NCBI GenBank assembly: GCA_001600495.1
Contig: BCKE01000013.1
Span: 282,778 to 346,777 of the forward strand
DNA from: Pilasporangium apinafurcum
Taxonomy: Eukaryota > Oomycota > Peronosporomycetes > Pythiales > Pythiaceae
Direction: 5' to 3'
DNA length: 64,000 nucleotides
In this document: positions 1-11,960 of the stretch, in pieces
How positions within the stretch are numbered: position 1 is the stretch's first letter
Layout: each line of letters begins with the position of its first letter
Notes under the pieces: model-generated
Database searches by the model: none
Told to the model about the DNA's origin: nothing
What the model saw: only the letters and a program-made list of their open reading frames with translations
Translations under genes and position numbers: made by a program

Positions 1-3000
1 ATGGGTGTCGTTTTGTAAACAGTTGCGAAGGCACCTTTGGCAATGTAATGGCGATCACTGGCTCGTGATCCACTAGTGTCATCATGTTCGTCCTCCTTGT
101 CGTCCTTGTTATCCTCGTTGTCCTCATTATTTACTATCGGTGCCGTCTTGTTTGTTGATATAACCTCTTCGCTTTTCATGTAAATGCTACGATCAAATGA
201 ATTGGGGAGCAGCAGCCGTAGTAACACACAGATCATTGACACCCGAGCGGCCACTCCAAACGACTGAATCGATTCGAGATCCAAGATCATGCGATTGAGT
301 GCGCACCGATCTACAGGATAAATCACCAAGTGCTGCTGGAGCATCCAAAGCAAATCTTTACATGAACGTTCATCATCATTGCTGAGATCGTTCAAGCAAG
401 CAGAAGTGGGGATTGCATACCGAGGACAGCAGACGGGGTCCAACTCGGACGTATTTTCCTGTACGATCCATGAGGTGCTTAATAGTAGGGTGAGTGCGTG
501 CAGATCATCATCATGGACAAGCAAATTCTGACCAAAGCATTGGTCCTGGTCATCTTTGACTGATCCATCCAATGGTAAGTTACTCATGTGGAGATGCAAT
601 TTTGGAAGAAGCGCTACACTGATTGGCATCACCGACAGGTCCAGGGGTTTTACAACCTGTATGGAGGAGGACTCATCGTCTTTAATGATCACTGCAGTAC
701 CATCATAATCCTTCATAACCGTACTGTGTTTGACTTGTACAGACTCCACGACTTGCTGTGTTTGTTTAGGCACAACTGGTCGTGGAGAATTCAAATACTT
801 GATGATCAATGGAAGCACTCGATACGTTTGGAAAGCGTGCTGAATGATGGGAAACTGAGTCCGATGGTTGGCAAGAACGATGAGGCACTTGAGATGCAAT
901 TCTACAACGCGACACACCTGGGTGCGCTGCTCCTCTATGTCACTGCTTGAAGCAGACAAACGACTCACATATTGGTCCACGTGAAAGATGTGACTGGCGA
1001 CGCATGCCTCGAAATCCACCTGCCACTGGGAATACTCGTCAGGTTGGAACGAGACGTAGAGCTTTTGCTGGAGCGAGAGGAATGCCACGAACACGTCACA
1101 ATACGTCTGGTTTTCAAATGTCAACAGCACTGGTGGTGCGTCGATGCATCGAAATTGCTGGGGTATCCGAAGCATCGCAGACGTAGAGGGAACATCTTTA
1201 GCTCTTCCATCGACCCCTTCGCTGTTTGGAAGCAACAGCTGCAATAAATATGTCCACAATGAAACTTCCTCATCCTCATGATCTGTTTCCATGAGTCTTG
1301 GTGACAATACACTAGCCATCAGCACGGCTTTCCGCTGCTCAATTACCTCCAAGTCAGTCGCCATTGTGATACTCGTCCGTGCAGTGCCAAATCCACTATT
1401 ACTATTACTATTTTTTCTGCTGATCGTAGTGTAATTGTTCTGATGCCACTGATTGAGAATCGGCAGATAGAGATCCAACGTCACAAACGCATCCAATAGC
1501 CTCAAAATATCTCTTTCAACGCCCCACCAACAGCTTTCTTCGCTCGAGACATTGGACGGGATGAACGCAAGTTGGTATTTGATAAGTGGGACTATCGAAG
1601 CAGACCCGCTCGCTAACGCACGCAACACTACCGTTTGAAGGTCCACATCACCCACACGCTCCATAATCAGTCGAAAGAGATGCAACAACTGCATTGTATA
1701 CTCGCGTATCCTTGTGTGCATGATCACTGCTGCTGGCGAAGATGACACAGTTTGTGTTTGCTCTATCCACAAATTCAACGTTTTTCTTGTCTTCAGGAAA
1801 TCTTCTAATGATACGAGCACCCATTCATTCAAGAGCGCTCTGGGAACCCATCGAAACATGGTTATGTGCATCAGCAGATCCACTCTGGGAGGTGCTGCAG
1901 TTATTGAAGAAGGAGCATTTGCATGAGATAATTTCTTGCGTTGACCATCTTCATTCTTGTTACCGTCTTCTTGTGGTCCTAGTAATTCGTTCGCCAGATA
2001 TTCGTTAAAGTCGCGTAATTGCGAACGAAACAAATGCAGCAAGTGATAATATTTCTTATCTCCTAGTGCCGTAGCCATGCGTCTCCTCATTAACGCTTCA
2101 AGACGAAAGAGCTCCGATACACAAAGGATCATCATTCGAAGACCACAGTACAACTGTTGACGAACATCATTGGCCGATGATCGTAGTGATGATGTTATCT
2201 CAGTTCTTTGTTGGTTTTGCGACCTCAGATCGCCAGTAGCCTTGGCAATTTCAAAATACAGCCTTTCGTAGACGTTTGTGCGTCGAAGGAGTAGCACAAC
2301 ATCCTTCTCCCACTGTTTATCCGACATGTGAATAAGAAAATAACGTGTCAGCTGGAGAAGAAGCTCATACACGGTGATCTTGGCCGACGCTTGCCGCTGT
2401 TTTCGACGACATCCATGTAAAGGCTGTCGCAAACAACCAGCACCATAATCACTCGCGCTGTCAAGATGAAACTCGTCCTCATTCGCATTCACTTCTTGGC
2501 AAAAGCACCATATTTCCGCAGATGTCATCGCGTCTTTGTGGTGATTACTTTGTTCTGTGCAACCTACCTCCTTTGGTCGATCGAATACATGTCTTTGACA
2601 AAGTTGAGCCTTCAATTCGTCTTGAACACATACTGGGTCGATACGAAAGAACGTCAACGGGGGATAAGTTACTGCATTTGGTGGAATGGCAAACGCTGTG
2701 TGTTTCCTCCCCATGGTAAATAATGACGACCGACGCGTTTGCAATTGTGTAGATGCGGGTGCTGACAGTTTCTTTTGTTCTTCTTCTTTCACTCTTCCTG
2801 TCATGTTGGCTGAGAGCTGTTGCGAGTGATCGCCACTACAGAGGGCTGTCCAGAGCGCATTGAAACCCTGATGCTTGAGAAACTGAGCCTGAAACATGGG
2901 TGCACACGCAATCAGTTCGCGTATTAATTCCACACAGATTCCGGGTAAATCAAGACGCAAAGCGAATAACTGAAGTAATTGGTGTACCAAGCGACAGCAC

Positions 3001-4435
3001 ATGGCTGCATCACTACGCTGAGCCAGAAACACGAGATCAAAGCAGACTGTTCGTGCAAAATCAATGAGAGGATCTTCCTGCGATTTTTTCTCATCGTGGT
3101 TAGTGCAACTGGGAGGTCTGACAGCTGATGTATCGGGTCGAAAAGGGGAGAGCGCTGTTCCAACCATCAACTCGAGCAAACATGGCATAAACTGCATCAC
3201 CAAGTCGAGTTTCTCCTTAGGCCAGATCAGCGGTTGGTGGTGCAGTAATTGATCATCCTCGACTCGTTCCGCTGCATCTATACGAACGAAATATGAATGC
3301 AGCGCCATCAACGCGTCCAGAAAGCCCACAGGTAAGGGTTTGTATGGAATGATCGCCTTGCATGCTGTCTGCAGAGCTGTAAGCAACATCAGCTCCGGAT
3401 CAGTGCAGTTCACGTCAACAAAATTCTGACAGCTTAACGACTGGTGGATAGGCATCGTGCTGCTGACATTGGTCTCTTTCAGCATCACCTGATCTGGCCA
3501 CAAGAAATTGTCGCGCAATATCGCAAATCTACGTCAATTAAGACAGTAAATGCGATCAAAATCAACAAACATTGATAGCTAAACAAAAACTGGAAATCGT
3601 ACCTTATACCAGCATCAAACACACGTTTAGAAGTGAAATGCATGGAATTCAGGAAGGCTGAGGGTTTGTACGTGCCATCGGAGACCACAATCGCCATTTT
3701 CTGAACATCGAACTCGATCTGCCGCACTGGGATGGCAGTCAAATTGCTGGTGGACCCGTCGTTGTTGCGTACTGTGATGAGAATGAAGAATGCACATGCC
3801 GTAGAATGTAATGTGAATATGCAACGATCAGAAGCTGATGAGGCAGCAACTGCTGCTTCCCAATTTTCAATGGTTGCTTTTTCGTCCAAAGCCACCTCAC
3901 TACAAAGGTCCATCACAAGGGCTTGTACAGCTGGTAGAAAGCGTGTCCAACACGTTTCCAAATGTGAATACGTGTATGGCGCTAAGCGTACTCTATGCAC
4001 ACCGGAGGTATGCCATGTTACGTTAGGTTGACTGAAGTTTCTAGCATTAGTGAACTCTGGTGGTGGTGGTGGCTGTTCCCAATTCCATTCGATGCCATTT
4101 TCATTGTACTTCTTGAGCTCTTTGCCTCCTATCAGCGTAGTTACACGTACAGCTCGACGAAATTTGATAAAGATACTGAGGTCATCGCTTTCGTCCACCG
4201 CCAACACGTACGCTCCGGGTGGTTGATGTGCCAGCCATTGTAACGCCAACGCTGAATTCGGTGCTAATACTGCCAGGAAGAAGCGCTGGGAGGTGTTTAT
4301 AGCAGCCGGGGTTGTTTCCTTGTAGTGGTAGAGTATGCTGCTCTGGTTGTTCGTCGACTTGTCTGTCCATTCCACCACCATCACAGTTCCCACCATCATC
4401 TTCTTCTGATCACCACTGATAACACTCTCAGCCAT
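1..4435 (-). CDS. Giant protein kinase, N-terminal ~1,450 residues (3' end outside window)
   Basis: The gene reads right to left from ATG at 4435. A 74-bp GT-AG intron lies at 3602-3529. After it (exon 2 from 3528) the frame stays open to base 1 without a stop, about 1,175 codons. Only the last codons identify it: GAFATVYK, just before the window edge, is the glycine-rich ATP-binding loop (GxFxxV) that opens a protein kinase domain, with the strand I sequence YIAK before it. The catalytic loop and DFG motif lie outside. The rest is mostly helical with acidic and Ser/Asn-rich linkers and has no domain I can name; helical-repeat folding is an inference. A Gln/Pro-rich stretch with five consecutive prolines sits near residue 125. 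It is transcribed away from the Myb-like gene at 5076. The reading frame is certain, the kinase call is likely, and the kinase family is unknown. Confidence 0.75.
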
Positions 4436-5075
4436 GATAGTAAATCAGCAAAAACTCATGTATCCAAGTCTATGGAGTCAGTTGAGGTGCATCAAGATGC
4501 ATTTATTCCATTGCCCATTGCACACCCCAACACAAATATATAACAGGGAGGGAAAACGCCAAAGAAGAAAACGACCTATCCAAAGTTGAAGCTGTTGATT
4601 TAAAGCCAATAAAATCGTTTGAATTCGGATATTTAGATATTTTTAGCCAATGAAATACGGATATATTGCGAAAGGTCGTGAAAAAAAGGGAAGCGACACA
4701 TTGATCGGAAAGTGCAAATCCATGAGCGTAAGAAAGAGCTGCTCAATTTGCATGCCACATGACCAGCGCTATGGATCCCAATCAAGAAGAAGAAGAAGAT
4801 AATGGTGATGAAAAAGTTGAACCCATTTATGAAATGATAATTGGGGTGTAGTGATATATAATGTTCGTTATTAGAACCTTCTCGCCCTCAAATGTGAATG
4901 AGGCAATGCGGCCATTGTCTTGACAGAAACTGCCCACCCATGCCCATGTCATGCCCCATCTGCCCAATCATCGTCAATTCCTGTCAACGTAGCCGGTGCG
5001 TTTATCTCTCGTTTTCTTCGTTCATTTCTTCAGTCGTCCCGTCATCTTCTCCGCATCATTGATAAAGTATGCACA
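4436..5075. other. Divergent intergenic region
   Basis: About 640 bp between two divergent genes. It is AT-rich, has no credible coding sequence, and holds two CCAAT boxes near 4606 and 4647 plus a short GAA/AGA purine run near 4785. Confidence 0.6.
4606..4651. promoter_or_regulatory. Pair of CCAAT boxes
   Basis: AGCCAAT occurs twice, at 4604-4610 and 4645-4651, each followed closely by an AT-rich GGATAT-type stretch. The same motif recurs in other divergent promoters of this window. NF-Y-type recognition is an inference from the motif. Confidence 0.35.
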
Positions 5076-5657
5076 ATGTCCAATTTTACTGATGACGAAG
5101 ACCGTCAGCTGGTGCAACTCGCAAGTGTGTTTGAGAGCCATGGGCGGCAGATCGTCTGGGACCAACTCGCGCAGCAAATGAAGAGTAGCTCGCAATCGAA
5201 ACACGCACTCCGGCAGCGGCTGAAAACGCTCAAGCGCACACACGGCAAAGATATACAACGCTTTCCTGTCTGGTACTTTCGGAAACCATTCGTGAATGCA
5301 ATCAATCCACATTGGCTCACTAAGACATGCTTTACGACTCGAATGAATCTCCATAACAGCGCCAATAATAGGAATAATACTGTTCCAACTCGGCCGACGC
5401 CGGACACAAGCAAAAACGCAACACCATGCGTCTCGAATCCACCAAACGCTAACGCCTTCTTCCATGACAGAGTACATGCAGTCCGCTACAAAAGAGCTGC
5501 TCAACCACCACGGCGAACTAACACTCGCCAATCCACCTTGCGATCGATATATCCGTCATCTTCTTCGTCATCACTGCTGCTGTTAGCGTCCGTGGCAGTC
5601 AAGGAATACGAGCAGAACCCCCTAAGCAAGTCGAGACCGCTCTCTAAGACAGTGTGA
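5076..5657 (+). CDS. Myb/SANT-like DNA-binding protein, oomycete type
   Basis: The start is the ATG at 5076, directly ahead of the domain. Residues 3-65 form an oomycete-type Myb-like domain: FTDDEDR opening helix 1, then IVWDQLAQQM, then the basic helix ALRQRLKTLKRTHG and a final FPVWYF. The conserved Trp and the LKRTHG motif are typical of this family, which I believe binds DNA as a single-repeat regulator. The following 125 residues are Asn/Thr/Pro/Ser-rich and resemble no domain. A second frame from ATG 5464 to the TAG at 5584-5586 looks at least as protein-like, so the C-terminal half may be disturbed by an intron, a frameshift or decay. The domain call is good; the full-length model is uncertain. 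Confidence 0.5.
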   Translation: MSNFTDDEDRQLVQLASVFESHGRQIVWDQLAQQMKSSSQSKHALRQRLKTLKRTHGKDIQRFPVWYFRKPFVNAINPHWLTKTCFTTRMNLHNSANNRNNTVPTRPTPDTSKNATPCVSNPPNANAFFHDRVHAVRYKRAAQPPRRTNTRQSTLRSIYPSSSSSSLLLLASVAVKEYEQNPLSKSRPLSKTV

Positions 5658-5902
5658 CGTATTTTCCCGCTTAGCTGGTTTGCTTTGGTTGTTTGTATTG
5701 TATGAAGTAGATGTGAGGCGACTGCATTAATTGGTCGTGGACAAGCAGAACCGTTATGCTGCCACTTCACAACACTTCCGTTGTGTCTAACGTCTAAAAA
5801 TGGCTCGATTTGGACAAAAAAAATTTCTCGTGTCCATGTGATAGTCAGCGCTTTCACTTCTTCTGCTGATCACTAGCTGCGCTTTGATATTCATCCATCG
5901 AG

Positions 5903-8900
5903 ATGAGTGAGTCTTCCATGGCTACAACTAGCGATCAGTCAAGACAGGAAGAGCGTACCAAGCAGCTGCCTGCCTCAGAAACTTCAGAGGATGACTCTGA
6001 AGTGTGGCCCATCAACCGCCTGAGCTACGAAGAAATCAAACCATCCGAGTTATTGGTAATCGACAAGCTTTTCACCGGCCGAGAGGATTCCCCTTTACTG
6101 ACGAAGTGGGTCATGCAGCGCCAACCCTACGCGTTCCACAAGCGGCTGCTAGTGATTTCTTCGTATCGTATTTGGCTTCTCAAGCGCAAGACTGTCTCCT
6201 TCAAATCAACTCTCGCGCGCTGCAAGCAATTCCCGCTACTGCATCTCCAGCACGTACAGGTCCTGCGAGCGACCTGTGCTGGATCTTCTTCCGTTCCGAT
6301 CACCACCATCAAATTCTTGATGGGTGCAGCCCAACATAACCATGTAGATCATTCATCGACCGAGGTTGTGCATATCGACCCAGGTGTGCACACTGAGGAC
6401 ATTGTGCGGCTACTTCAGCGACTGTTGCATAGTCTAAGGCTGGCGTTTCCTAATAAACGGCTGCCAACTGTTCACTTACCCAGGAATTGCCACTGGCGAG
6501 AGTGCTTTGCTTCATTAAGACTAAATGAACAAGATCACAGCGATCAACAACAACCTGAAGAAGGGGAAGACAACAAAGAGAACCAAGCAGAGACATTTGT
6601 AGCGATGACGACAGCATATCGAGCATTCTGCGATTATCTCGGCGCACCATATCGCTCCAGCGTCACTGAACGGTTGCAAGAATGTGCGAAAACACTGTCG
6701 TCGTGTGTCGATTTTCAGTATTGTCTAAGCTTCCCACCGGGTGTCGACGGCTATGAAACTCAACATAGCTCGTCGTCTTTCAAGGTAATAAATGGTATCC
6801 GAGCTTCCTTCTTGTCTTCGTTATCGCCTTCAGCCACTGAAGCGATTCAGTTACGTGAAGTACAAGCTCTGGCGCGCACTCTGGAGCACGTCCACTGCTT
6901 TGAACACATCGTTATCTACGATTTACATGTTGGAGAAACCGGTCTAAGCGCATTGTTTCAGTCGTTGCTTTCTCCCTTCTCAACCATCAAAGGATTTGCA
7001 CTCAACAACGTGCGCTTATCTGCTTGTGCGCTGCGCACATTACAGAATGTCGTGTTACAATCGACTATTAAGCGCGAGGAGCACCAACGGTTGCAGCTCA
7101 AACGATTGGATTTCTCGTTTAACTCGTTCTCACACCAAATGGCGAATGAAATGGCCACAACGCTCGAATTACTACCCACTGGACTGGATCTGCTGCAATT
7201 GGAGCAGTGTGAATTGACCTCTACGTCTAGTAGCCGCATCTTGTCGGCGTTGAAAACGAATTTGGCGTTCACATCTACACTGAAAGAGCTCAATTTGTCA
7301 GGCAACTGCCTTGGACGGGAAGGTACTCGCGTCTTATCATCGTGGATCACTGGCGCGTTTGCACTGGAGCGACTGGATCTGTCGCAAACTCAACTACACA
7401 TGAACAAGTTTTTTCAATCATTTGAGCAAAACACGATTTTACATGAGACTTCGCTCATCCAATTGGATTTGTCCTACAATCAGATGCATAGCCATGCCAG
7501 TTACGCATTGGGGCTTATCCTGGGCAAGACGAAAAGCCTATCAACGCTGTTTTTACGTGGGATGACAAGGCGTTTCCATCCGCAGACACTGGTGGAATTG
7601 TCGAGTAAATCTCGCTTTTTCATATCTACAGATCGATCGTCGACTCTTCCTTTCACGCGTAATGGGCTGAGGAAGGCTTATTTGCTAAATATCCTCCAGC
7701 CCATGTTTCAAAACAACGGACGCAACTCGCCCTGCTTGGTTGATCTCAGTGAAAATGATCTTAGTGGTCGCAAAGCTGAGCTGTTGGCGCAACTCATTGA
7801 CGCCTCTCCCCTGGCAGCAAGAGCTTCGTTGCGTCTCGATCACACACGGCTTCATGACAAAGCGGTAGGTTTCCCTTTTGTTTGCCTCGCATATTGTCTC
7901 TGCTTGTATATGGTGGTGAAACTGAGGTTAACATTGGTGGCTTATAGTCGGTTCTGCTACTGCATTCCATTCGTGAGTGCAAGGCTTTGGATTCGCTGAG
8001 TCTAGAAGGCAATGGATACGTAAAACGCTGCGTCCAATTAAGTAGAAGCAGAAGCATGCAACCACACCACCAGGACCCTACAGCAGACTGTTCTTCAGAT
8101 TTGACAACACCCGGATCAACTGCTTCACCTCCATCTGCAATCGAGGTGGCTGCTGCAAACGCCTTAACTTTGTTACTCGGCCATAGTTCCTCCAGTTCCT
8201 CTAGCCCCAATGTGCGCTCTTCTGCATTATTACCCAAGCCGCTGCGGCTGAAGGAGCTGTGTCTCAAGAGTGAATCTTCCTACGTCTTTGGGACGCACGT
8301 GTTGACCGCCGCAGTGGCTGCATTGACCCACAACCGTTTTCTGCAGGTACTCGATGTCTCTGGTAACGCCTGCGGCGATGCACTCGCTGCTACGTTTCGT
8401 GTAGTGCTGCCGATCAATAAGGCATTACGTGTGCTGTTCTGGGATGGGAATTTCACGACCGTTGATGGATTTGCGCAATTTTACGACGGCTTGCGGCAGA
8501 ACGAGACGCTGCAGATGCTGCAAATGCCCATCCAGGACACACGAAGGGTATATTATTGCGCTTTGATGTGTGTAGTAATGTTTGACTTACTCATTCAGAT
8601 CTGAACGGATGTATCTGCGCTAATGATCAATTGTAGATACTGGAAGAACAAAAAGATCCACCTCGTGAAAAACTATTCAGTATCTTGGGCAAGATTTTCA
8701 AAGTCACAGAACGTAATCAGACACTTTTGCGGAAACCTGCTCACCACAAAGATTACAAGCAACAATGCCATCTCCAGAATGAGTATCAACAGGCAAGTGA
8801 TAGCCAAAGCACTATTAACAAATCCACAGAAGTCACCACAGGACCACTACCACAGTTCATCGAAGAAGCCAATGAAGTGAAGGAGGAGTCTCCTGAGTTG

Positions 8901-9158
8901 GAAGAGCTCCCATATGAGAACAAAATGAAGAGTAAGGGTGATAGTGAGGAACCATCGCCACCGACTGATGCGCTGTTGTCTTGGGATAATGCAGACATGC
9001 ATTGGAGCGTAGGTTATCCTACCCCAAGTTCCTCATCCAGATATCCATCCACGATGAAATCATGGAATCGATTGAGTGGTGAGGACGCCTCGTGGAGAAC
9101 TCAACTGATGGTTGCGAATCAGCAACCGCCTTCTTTTACCGCTTCTGCACTGACGTAA
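5903..9158 (+). CDS. CARMIL-like (LRRC16-type) leucine-rich-repeat protein
   Basis: The model is join(5903..7864, 7948..8547, 8637..9158), about 1,027 aa, with introns of 83 and 89 bp that keep frame. Residues ~35-170 resemble the CARMIL PH-like domain: a tryptophan-rich strand set around RLLVISSYRIWLLKR, then a long helix. From ~300 to ~880 there is a run of ribonuclease-inhibitor-type leucine-rich repeats, for example LKELNLSGNCLGREGTRVL, LERLDLSQTQL and LIQLDLSYNQM, interrupted by a Ser-rich loop near residue 720. The last ~150 residues are acidic and probably disordered, where CARMILs carry capping-protein-binding motifs; I do not recognise a clear one. The family links membranes to actin by regulating capping protein and Arp2/3. 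It would act in the same pathway as CYFIP at 26,031-30,811. Another large RI-type LRR protein is the main alternative. Confidence 0.7.
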
Positions 9159-9201
9159 TAATGCTATAGGCTCTACTGGTGCTTGCTGTTCTCTTTCAAT
9201 A

Positions 9202-10246
9202 CTATTTGGAACTGTGGTGCAGATTCTGTAGAAACGAGTTGAGACTACTTTTCACCGCGACGACCGCTGCGTCTGTCTGTTTGTTCTTCTTTTTCTTTTT
9301 CTTCGGTCCGTCCAACAATTTTCGCGGCGGACTGGGAGGCCGTGCGAAGATGCTGCTAGTCACCTCACTCTTATGTTCTGCTTGCTTCTGATGCACTTTA
9401 ATCGTTTCTCCCTCTTGTTGATGCTGATCATCGGTCAATGTCTCTATCTGCTGTTTTGTATTGATGGGATCTTCTCGTTTCTGCCGCTTCACTCTTTGTC
9501 CAAACTCTACAATTATCAATATCACCACAAGAAAATTAAATACAGCAAGTTCAACTTAAGCCTAATATCTCATATTATTCAGACCCACCTGTTACATCAT
9601 TTGCTCGCTTTTTGGCTTTGGTTTCATAAGCCATTGACGCGCCGGGTCTATCATTCGCATGCTGACAGCGTTTGCAGGTGATTCGCACGACATTCGCCAG
9701 CGTCATGCGCTTTTCTGACTTCTTTTGCTCCATTGAACCAGACGCACCAGCCGCTTCATTGTGCGCATAATCACTCTGTCTACTTTGCTGCTGTCGACGC
9801 AGTAATCGTCGGTTGATCTTGGAACGTAGCGTCTGGGGCACCACCTTCACATTAGCTGACACACTCGGCATCAGAAAACCACCGCATTTCTCGCAGATAA
9901 AGTCCATCACACCCGCAGGTAGCTCCGTGCGGGTTTGTCGCGCCATCTCTATCATTGAAGCGCTATCCATATATACAAGAAGAGATCATGATTCTGTAGA
10001 TATCTTCAGACGATTATTGTATTGTACTGGTAGACAGACGTACATCATTTGGTTGGCGAGAACGACGCTGGTAGGGAGTAGCGCGTGGGCACTCTGCCAG
10101 AGATACGTGAATCGTTTCTCCAGTTGTTTCGTATTGGTGTTGCTACCACTATTGCCATGTTGCGGTTTGTGGAGCTTGAGATCAGGCACACGGAGCTTCT
10201 CATAGCTGGTGAACCCAGTCGCCTCAGCTTCGGTCAGCATATTCAT
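9202..10246 (-). CDS. RNase P/MRP protein subunit, Rpp21/Rpr2/SNM1-like
   Basis: The model is complement(join(9202..9506, 9589..9962, 10044..10246)), with introns of 82 and 81 bp. The product is about 293 aa. Exon 1 gives the N-terminal helices (YLWQSAHALL, then LANQM). Exon 2 continues with a basic helix and the Rpr2 zinc site: first pair ICEKCGGFLMP, second pair CKRCQHAN, about 70 residues apart with a Gln/Arg-rich insert between. Exon 3 encodes a tail with PRKLLDGPKKKKKK and LNSFL, the Lys-rich ending usual in SNM1/Rpp21 proteins. The family is a protein subunit of the nuclear RNase P or MRP ribonucleoproteins that process pre-tRNA and pre-rRNA. The choice between Rpp21 and SNM1 is not possible by eye. 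It is divergent from the bZIP gene at 10530. Confidence 0.75.
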
Positions 10247-10529
10247 TTGTTAATGTTTCTTCAGTAATTTTTGTGGCAATAAAAATAGTTTTATTACGCT
10301 ATTTTATTGTAAAAAAGTATAAAAAACGCTAATATTACATGTATTAAGTTATTTATTGAAAATGAAGGAGCGAATGGATCAGCATGCCAGCATTACAATG
10401 AACGGGTGATGGGCAGGCTGACATGTTGAGAGAAAATGAAGACCACGAGCCGTCTGATTCTCTTGCTCATTGTCCCGCATATAACTTTGAATCAACACGG
10501 CAAACGAGACGCTACATTAACTTTATTAA

Positions 10530-11775
10530 ATGTCAGAACCTGGCGACGCAGCAGCTGCTGGTTCGGCTGGACAGGACAATGAGAGCAATGCGACTCTGAT
10601 CGCGCGGCGCAAGCGGCAGCGCGAGGTCAAACGCAAGTCACGTGCAAAATACCAGGTAATTGTGATAGAGTGATGATGCTGATGGCAACATTCAGCTGAT
10701 ATGCTCCATCTTTTTTTTTTTCTTGCAGAAATATATCAAGACAATGGAGGAGCAAGTCAAGTATCTGGAAGCCAAGTACGCACGATTAATGCACTTCAAT
10801 CTACGTACAGAGGGTGACAATAATGGCTATCCTCACCAATCTAGCAATGATTACAACTCTCAGTGGTTACTGGATGATTACCAAGCCATCCGCACCGAAA
10901 TTAACGAACTTCGTACACAAATTGCGCAAATGAGGGAGAAACTCAACGATTATGAGCGTTTTGAGGCGTTCCTGGCAAGTTACATGGCTACGTATCATGT
11001 AATGATGACAATACCAATACAGCATCAGGATGAGGACCCGCCATTTCGACCGCTTGCTATGCAAGAATGCAATGATTTAATTCGTGAGACTTATCACGCT
11101 ATCCACAACCCAATACAGAGGCAAAGACACCATCGTGCAAGCTCAGGGGCGCGTGTGCTTGGATGGAGTGAAGAGCGATATATCAATGGTTCGACGCTTA
11201 CATTTGCACTAATGAAATGTTTCCCCCACTTCTCGGCAAACTACCTCATGGACCAAACATGGGCGATCAGCACGATGGTGAAGCATCTGAAGACGATCCA
11301 GCCGTCAGCTGTGGCGCTGAAAATCTTGCAGAGGATTGGGAATGACATCGCCGTATTGGAGCGACGCGTGTTCCATTCTCATCTCAATATGACGATACGT
11401 GGACGAGTCCTCATTTTCCGCTTGCAGACAGCTAGTGGGTATATATTTGGCTATCGGACGTTTAATCATCGTGATAAGGATGATGAAAGCAAAGATAACG
11501 ATAACGACACGACTGGGAGCAAGGTGAAGGAGACGGTCGCCGATACAATGCAATGGATGCTCTTTGATGAGCAGCCCTTGCAATTTGGCGATAGTGAACA
11601 AGGACGTACAGAAGCACAGAGCGTGATGACAAATGCAGCGAAGGAATGCAAAGTAACATATGGCGGAATGATCGCCAATAAAGACCCTCACTACACGGGT
11701 TTCTTCTTGGTGGAGATCCTTTCCATCATGATGCGTTGGGAAGTGGCTGTAATGCAGCCGCAACTACAATTTTGA
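10530..11775 (+). CDS. bZIP transcription factor with atypical basic region
   Basis: The model is join(10530..10655, 10729..11775), 390 aa, with a 73-bp intron whose acceptor follows a run of 12 T. Residues ~27-45 form the basic region (RRKRQREVKRKSRAKYQ) and residues ~45-75 a zipper-like coiled coil (KYIKTMEEQVKYLEAKYARL). In canonical bZIPs the basic region carries N-x7-R. Here the Asn position reads Gln while the Arg is kept. A second coiled coil follows at ~95-125. The C-terminal ~220 residues are a globular regulatory region without a recognised domain, interrupted by an acidic Asp/Asn/Lys stretch near 310. Oomycetes are known for bZIPs with changes at this Asn, mostly to Cys; the Gln variant here is read directly from the sequence. 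It should be nuclear. Confidence 0.75.
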
Positions 11776-11960
11776 ATATCCATGTGTCAAACTGAGCATT
11801 AAAATGTAGTAGATGATGCTTTAAACGGAAAAGTGCCGCTTGGACTTTACCTAATTAATGCAGTATTACTCGTAGTTACCTAATTTTTTCATTATTTTTT
11901 CTAAGAAATGGGTAAAATTGGGAGGTTAAACCTTGTAATTACAGCAACTAGAAAGTCATT

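Noticed and set aside
5022-5531. 169-residue minus-strand frame opposite the Myb-like gene
   Set aside because: The plus strand encodes a recognisable Myb-like domain; the antisense frame has no family resemblance.
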